Below are positions 13,201 to 64,000 of a DNA stretch of 64,000 bases, piece after piece (position 1 is the stretch's first letter; each line of letters starts with the position of its first letter). The DNA is from Luscinia megarhynchos (lineage: Eukaryota > Chordata > Aves > Passeriformes > Turdidae). The stretch spans positions 7,734,146-7,798,145 of the forward strand of contig JAPFBE010000002.1 of assembly GCA_034336665.1 (NCBI GenBank). The letters are read 5' to 3'. The position numbers and the translations under genes are program-made. The notes under the pieces are model-generated. The model did no database searches and had not been told where the DNA came from. It worked only from the letters and a program-made list of their open reading frames with translations.

Positions 13201-13359
13201 AGACTCTCTTTGGAACTGAGTGCCCTCGGTGCATCTCTGAGCAGCTCTCATGGAGCACCACGGGGAAGGGCAGGCCCTGGGGGAATGGGGGTTTTGGGGG
13301 GCACAACGGGTGGTGTGAGTGAAGTTTGCAGGATGGAGAGAATGGATGCGTCTGAATGT
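7255..13359. other. Intergenic, nothing recognised
   Basis: AT-rich, with poly-A/T runs and a short hairpin at 11579-11602. I searched both strands by eye for exons of a neighbouring gene such as NKD2, expected next to SLC12A7 in vertebrates, and saw none. Confidence 0.6.
11579..11602. repeat. Perfect 10-bp stem hairpin
   Basis: CTTCAGATCT, loop TATG, AGATCTGAAG. No T-run or gene context suggests a function. Confidence 0.8.
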
Positions 13360-15200
13360 AAGGGGCAAGGTCGAGCAAAGTTTTTCTCCTGGCACATTTA
13401 TCCATGTGAGAAGTAGCTGGAAACTTTTTGGTGTAGATCGTGCTGGTAAGCATGACAGAGAATGGGATGATGAGCTAAGGAGGAAAGCTCAGAGCATCAG
13501 TGCATTTCGACAGAAGCAGTTTGTTCTTCCTGACACATTTTTCTGCACCAGAAGGAGGTGCAGATATTGGACTCTTGAGAATACAACAGTGCACTCATCT
13601 GGGAAGCCAAATGCATAGCTTCAGTGCTTGCTCCAAAGATGAAAGGCTGCAAGGAAAAGGCAAGGGGCCAGGTTAGCAAAAACTTTCTGTCCTGGTGCAT
13701 TTAGTTTTTCAAAGTGGAAAAGCTGTCCAGTTTTGCTGTGCCCTCTGTGACATTGAGAGCACATGTGGTACAGAAGGGAAGGCAGAATCGCAGGTACACT
13801 GGGCACAGTCTGTAGGGCTTGTGTGGAAGCAGCTGTTGAATGTTTCAAGCTTTTGGGGATCTGTGAGAGTGAGACCCTGCTGGTACCTAGAGCTTGAGGG
13901 AAGGCGCAGGTTTCCAGGCTGTGTCTGTGTGACACAGTACATCAGCCATGAGGGTAGGGCCTGAGCAAGGAGGAGCATTCTCAGACAACACTGCCACCAG
14001 TCCTAGAAGAGACTGGTGCTATGTGCTTTCCTTCTCAGTTCTACATACTGTGGCCTTCAGGGCACTCTTGCAGACTGAATCTAAACTGAACAGTTTCCAG
14101 CCATGGCTCACACAGAGAAATGTGCCAGAAGAGAGGTGGGGGGGAGAGAGAGTTGACCTCGCTGACCTTCTCTCTAAGAATAAAATTATATATATTCGTG
14201 CTGTGTTCAAAACTGCATGGTAAATTATTACAGATACTGTGGACAAAATTAATGAAATAATCACACAATCAGAATTTTAAAAGTCAAGTAGACAAGAGAA
14301 AACTTGTTGGGTCTTTTATCTGCCCACATTCCAGATCATGGCTGTGTGAAAATGATCTGTGAGCCAGGTGCAAAGGTGCACAGCAGGGACAGCACTGTCA
14401 CATGGTCAAAACCCATTTTCTTTATTAATAACTCTCAGGAGTAGAATGTATAAAGTTAGCTGCAGATATCCCTTCTGAGAGGAGAAATGTTTTGAGAGAA
14501 GAAAAATCGCAGGAGTTCCAAAACTGAAAATGCCCAGTAACTCCTTCCACACAAAATGTGCCAGAACAGAGAGCTGTTGGTGTTGCTGGCCTTGGTGCTC
14601 CTCTGGCAGGGCTTTACTGCTATGCACTTCCCTTGCAAAGTAAAGGGCACCATCACTATCTCTCAGTCTGCACAGTGCCCAGCTGCAGAATTGAAAATGT
14701 CCAGCAATGAGTCCCACACAAAAGGTGGAAGGACGAAAAAGCTGTTGTTGGCTTTTACCTCCCCTCTGTCCCTGTTCAACAGTACCACCAGACAGAGCTA
14801 TGTTCTTTGCCTTGCCAGCTAAAGGTTCCATCACACACTCAAACTCACCTCAAGTGCAACTCCAAAACTGAAAATGTCCAGCAACTGTTGTCACACAAAA
14901 GGAGTCAGGACAGAAAGCTGGCCCTCATCTTCTCCTGGCAGCCTTTCAACAGAACCACCAATCCTGGGGCTATGTGCTTGTCTTACCAACCAAATGTATC
15001 AGCATGTTCTCTCACTCTCTCCAGAGTCCAGCTCTTGCCCCCATACAGAAAGTGCCAGGACAGATCTCACCTTGCATTTGCAGGCTTCCAACAGCACCAA
15101 TCCCACTGTGGCCAGGCAAGTGCATGCTTGCTGCTCTTGCACTATCAACTTGTGTCCTGCTTCTCTCACTCAGTGCAAGTTTGGAGAGGGAGTGAGCACA
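13360..15200. repeat. Old diverged tandem array with orientation switch, unit about 140-180 bp
   Basis: A conserved core, roughly CACAAAATGTGCCAGGACAG followed by AAGCTG, recurs. Plus-oriented cores are near 14125, 14560, 14728, 14905 and 15055 (spacings 167, 177 and 150 among the last four). Minus-oriented cores (CCTGGCACATTT-like) are near 13388, 13529 and 13691 (spacings 141, 162). The 13388 copy and the reverse complement of the 14125 copy share both CTGGCACATTT and CTGGAAACT at matching distance. Open frames here follow the repeat and are not genes. Confidence 0.65.
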
Positions 15201-16969
15201 GCTCTACCCTTAGCTCCATTTCCTCAGGGGATCTTGCTTACACAAAAGAGCTGAGCTCTAAAGGGGCTCCAGGCTTGCTGCACTATCTGGAGCTGTTTCT
15301 TTTCAGCTCTCCCTGCATGCAATACATGCACTTCTCATGCATCCCTGGCCAAGAACAACAGCTGGGCAAGTTTTGAAAAGTAAAAAGTGCACTTGCCATT
15401 TACTCATGTCATGCTTTTGAAAATATTCTACAGTACTACACATCTCTTTTACATTTGTGAGTGGTCAGTACTGATCCTCATTCTCCACATTCTCACTCTT
15501 CAGGAAACATGGACTGCTTGGCATGGATTCCTGCTGCTATTCTCAGTGGCTTTTCTTTGCCACACTGCAAGGGTTTTTTTCCAAGTTAAACTGAAGAACT
15601 CATCAGCCTGCTCCCACCTACATGTGTGCATTGTGTTAATGCTTGTGGGTGTTGGTTCTGAAGGATATAGGAAAAAAAAGAAAGAACAAAACCCTCACTA
15701 TATAATAAAATCCTGTTTCCATTTGCATCCTTTTTTGATTTGTATCCTTAAAAGAGTTTTTTAGAACTAAAAAAACACCTGGTATTTCAGGCAAATAATG
15801 GTTTCATTTTATTCAGTGTTATTGAGTTCTGAGGTGAGGAGAGAGGCAAGCTGTTTTGGAATAAACCTGCATCACTTACCTAGTCCAGCTGCTGACCAAC
15901 ACTGCAGCTCTCCACTTGCTCTACCACCTAAGCCTCTCCTGCAGCTAAACCCTCAACCTCAAGAGACCAGCTCCAGGAGTGACCAGGACTTAAAAGCTTT
16001 CCTAGCTCTCATTTTCAAAGATCCAGATGCTTCTTGGCAGCCCCTTCAGAGCCCTAGCATCACAGGAACTCTGAGCTTGCTCTATTTCCTAAATCGTATG
16101 CCATTGTCCTTTGCATCTCTCAAATGTACAGACAACCTATTCTATGATTTAAGCTTAACTTCACGAACTCATTAGGAAATACCACAAAAAGCAAATGACA
16201 AAGATAAGCACAATCCTTTTCTTCAGACCACTCTAGCATGTGAATTTACCTATTCACCACTCAAGTCATTGTGTTTCATCACTTATAACACATAAGGTTT
16301 AATGTTGTGCAACTATGACCAAAATCCAAAAGAATTACATACCCAACTGACAAGTGCACTCCTACTTCCTCCTCTGTCATGGTGCATTTACTACCTGACA
16401 CTAAAAAGCTTGAAAACCTCAGGAGATCAGCAGCTGTGGGATCTGTGATCTATATTTACTGCCATAAGTTAATGGATTCTTACCTCACTTCCTAATATAT
16501 TTAAAGACTGCAGGAGACAGCAATTTGCAGGTGAGAATAGCTGCAAAATTGTCCTGGAGCTCTTTCTTATGAGATCATTAGGAAATATAACAAATTATCA
16601 TCAGAAAAAAGGCCTCAATGGCATTTTGCCCTGACCAGCCTTGCACATTAATTCATCTATAAAAACACTGTCCTTGAGCTATGCCAGAGACTTGGGCCCT
16701 GCATCACTGCTGTTCTAGTCTGAGCAACAGACATCTTGATTGTGTTATAAAGGAAAAATCAAAACAATAGCTTATATGCTTAAATAGACCCATTCTTTTT
16801 AGACCAGAATAACCTTCTGATAGACTTTAGGTCTTAAACAACATTTACAAAACTAGAATTAGAGTTCCTAAAAAGGAACAGAATTGAAACAGGAAGCAAA
16901 AATTTCTGTTGAGCTCCTAAACTAAACTACTCAACAATTTCTAATGAAAAACACTTAGGAGTTCGTTCA
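15201..16969. other. Spacer between tandem array and SLC12A7 3' end
   Basis: No gene or element recognised. The left part may contain further eroded units of the array. Open frames at 15387-15764 and 15798-16175 (125 codons each) have no recognisable content. Confidence 0.6.
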
Positions 16970-17850
16970 GTTCAGAAAAGCAGATTTTATTTCAAACAGT
17001 AGCACATACATACAACATTTTCAAAATATACATATCTGAAAAAAAGAGACTGCATTTCATTAACAACCTTGCTGTGGTTTATCAACTGTTTAATTATATT
17101 TGGAACCAGGTGGAGTTTCTGCACCATAGCCTTTCTATGAGTTGGATGCTCTCATGTTTCATCATTGGTATAATTGTGCAAAATAATGGTAACTGCCAGT
17201 ACCTCATAGAAAAGAACCCACACAGCTTGTCTGTTTACTATCACCTGGAAGTTTCAGCTACCAAAGTATTTTAAATACAGAAATGTTTTTTTTAGCAGGT
17301 ATGGCAAATAATGAACTTCTGGGAAACATGCACATCATAGACAAATGCAAATCATAAACAAATTTGACTGGCTGTATACATCTCTGAAGGAAGGTCCCTG
17401 AACCATGAATAATTCCAACAGAAGCAACATAGCAGCATTTTGGTTAGAAAAAAAGACAATCTTTCCTAAAACCCTTCCCTTTTATTTAGATGCAGAACAA
17501 AGATTAAAATAATCAAAATTGCTTACATTTCTGTATCTTTAAAATACAATTGCATTACCAATTTTTTTGTTTTACCACAGCTTAAGAAGTGTCAGAATAG
17601 GCTACATATAAATAACCTAAGCCATCCACCATTTATTAATTCACCATTGATTCATTTTCTACATAAATCTGCTTAAAATATTATTTAAATATAACATCTT
17701 ACTAGGAAAAAAAACCCACATCATCAGAAGATTCAGTTTGCAGCTAATTTTCAATGCACTAGAACACAATGAAGCTGCTCAAATTATGGCAAAAAACTTT
17801 GTTTTCTTATGGTGGGGGTGTGTTGTGTTTGAAAAACACATGCAAACAGA
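16970..17850 (-). other. SLC12A7: SLC12A7 3' UTR (approximate end)
   Basis: Non-coding, AT-rich sequence between the stop codon and the best poly(A) signal, about 880 nt. The 3' limit is inferred from AATAAA at 16986-16991 plus the usual 10-25 nt to cleavage. Other AATAAA motifs on this strand (for example 17481-17486) would give shorter ends. The true end could also be further left. Confidence 0.6.
16986..16991 (-). terminator. Candidate poly(A) signal AATAAA for SLC12A7
   Basis: Reads AATAAA on the minus strand (GAAATAAAATCTG context). It is followed by a T-rich stretch (GTGTTTTTCATTAG) about 45 nt on, a reasonable downstream element. It is the distal of several AATAAA motifs after the stop. 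Confidence 0.5.
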
Positions 17851-62371
<44,521 letters not shown>

Positions 62372-64000
62372 CTAGTGCAAAAGTAACACAATTAAAAACA
62401 AGAGAAAGATCGGTGGGGAGGGGGTAATATACCATAAAAGACAAAGGCGGGGCAAGTCTACATTATACCATAAAAGAAATAGTCAGAAGATTCTGGTTTA
62501 AGAACACTGTAGGTGGCTGCAAACTCAGTTTTTATCTCAGACACATGGATGTTAAACATTTAAGGAAATTAACTTCAGCTTAAAAGTATAGTATAGTGTT
62601 CCATCTCTTAACTAGAATTATTCTTTAACACATTTCTTTCTCCCCTACCCTTTCTAGATTCCCTAAAAACACTTGAAAACTGCACTTCACATAAACGTTT
62701 TGGGTATAGAATAAAATAATCCCCCCAGCTAACCTTTTTATTACTTTACTGACTCTCTCAAAAAACCTCCAGTAGTTGAGGAAGGAATTTATGAAATACA
62801 ATGCAAAAGGAATTATTTTGTAAAGGTTGTGGGGACTCTTCCATGACATGTTGTACTTAATCTATTCCTTATTGAAATATAAATTGCATTAGCCTGCAGC
62901 TCTACTGAGCTGCTCTGGTACATCTCTCCAAAAATACAGCATTACTTTCACTGCCTTTCAGCCCACGAACTACAAAAACTATTACATGCTGATACTGTCA
63001 CAACACTGGCATTTCCACATAATCTCAAGACCTTGCCTGTGCCACTTTGCCTGTCTGCCCTTTTGCCCTTATATCCACAGATTACAGCAATAGCACCTAC
63101 ACAGTCTCTTCACTACAGAATTAAAGAACTGTTGGAGAACAAGTTGTATTCTTTTCCCCATCTCCTCTCTCTGCTTCCTACAGGACACTTATCCCTACAT
63201 GAAATCCCAGAAGAAAGCTCTGGCAAATGTGTACACTAGTCTCAGCACAGCATATTATCTTGGTTGTAAACCAGACAGATCTCAGTAGCTCAAATATAAG
63301 AGGGTCTATGGATTTTCCACCACTGATTTCCTATCACTCTCACACTATCACTATACTTGCTGACATAGAAACCACATAAGAGACACAAAAGATTACAATT
63401 TTCCTAAAAATTAGGGCTCTAAAATTAGTTCTTCAGTCCAGAGAAGAAATGGTGATGAATTCACACATCCAATATATCTCCTTCTATCCATATCCTCCAA
63501 CTTTCGTTTTTCTGTTTCTCTACAGTTCATATTTGGTCTCTCACTACTTCAAGTCCTACAGCCTGGTTAGGTGCCCCTCCTCCAACAAAGGTTAATGCAA
63601 GGCCAGCAGAAGGAGCACTGTGAACACAAAAGGATCTCCCTAATGAACCAACACCTTGGGATGTTTCACAGTATGTGGAATACTCTGGTTTCGAACCAGA
63701 TAATCTGAGAAATTGGCATTTATCCTTTAATGGGCTCCACTGTGCTTAGAGAAAGGTTCAGTTTAGCTTTTTCACAGACAACAAAAAGCAATTCTGTCCT
63801 GAAAAAAATACATCCTGCTTCTTCTTATCATTTTGCTCAACCATGTGAACACTAGGACTTCTTGCTTAAGACATTGCATTTTCTTTCTGAGATTTTTGAA
63901 CATGGTTTTTCTTTTAGCTCCATTCCTGAAATCATCCCATTATTTCTGCTGAAGCTTTTATAAACCATTAAAAGGTACATTCCCAAGTTAAAATAAAAAT
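62372..64000 (-). other. Part of SLC12A7 intron 1
   Basis: Sequence upstream of exon 2, running off the window. I looked for the first coding exon and a CpG-rich promoter and saw neither. It contains no recognised repeat; 62953-63240 is relatively C- and T-rich with a chance open frame. Confidence 0.8.

Noticed and set aside
14807..15376. 189-codon open frame
   Set aside because: Follows the diverged tandem array; overlapping frames are open too, and no domain is recognised.
63684..63700. TGGTTTCGAACCAGA, resembling a tRNA T-arm
   Set aside because: It is only a 7-bp inverted repeat. No acceptor, D or anticodon arm can be built around it. The similar CTGGTTTCGAGCCAG at about 7916 fails for the same reason.

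Overview
The window is vertebrate nuclear DNA, almost certainly from a bird and probably a songbird. It is AT-rich, has CR1 LINE fragments with the typical bird 3' end (TTCTATGATC-like), bird-type ERV LTRs, and one large intron-rich gene. There are no bacterial-style operons. The many short open frames are chance frames in introns or intergenic DNA.

The only cellular gene I can support is SLC12A7 (potassium-chloride cotransporter 4, KCC4) on the minus strand, from 62371 down to 17851. I placed 24 coding exons by reading splice sites and checking that phases join. They form one uninterrupted reading frame of 1081 residues plus the stop. Only the first coding exon and the promoter are missing; they lie beyond 64000. 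The 3' UTR ends near 16970, with an AATAAA signal at 16986-16991. KCC4 is a 12-helix plasma-membrane carrier that moves K+ and Cl- out of the cell together, for volume and chloride control. The exons encode, in order: the N-terminal regulatory tail (exons 2-3), twelve membrane helices with a large glycosylated outer loop (exons 4-15), and the long cytoplasmic C-terminal domain (exons 16-25). In this answer residue 1 is the first whole codon of exon 2. Exon numbers assume one coding exon upstream.

Two features of the gene stand out. Exon 22 (24122-24238) is an in-frame 39-residue cassette that resembles the exon typical of the neuronal paralogue KCC2, including a serine at the same spacing as KCC2 Ser940. 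Human KCC4, as I remember it, lacks this segment. Intron 19 is only 150 bp and uses a GC donor.

The left 17 kb lies downstream of the gene and holds no gene that I recognise. It contains a solo LTR with a perfect 5-bp target duplication (4990-6048), a second LTR with a TATA box and AATAAA (3773-4234), a weaker LTR candidate (2143-2628), an ERV gag-like remnant (about 6899-7254), and an old diverged tandem array of roughly 140-180 bp units that switches orientation (about 13.3-15.2 kb).

Inside the introns are an ERVL-like provirus remnant (29068-31920) that fills most of intron 18, a solo LTR in intron 20, CR1 copies in introns 11, 16 and 21, and many A/C- or T/G-rich low-complexity tracts.
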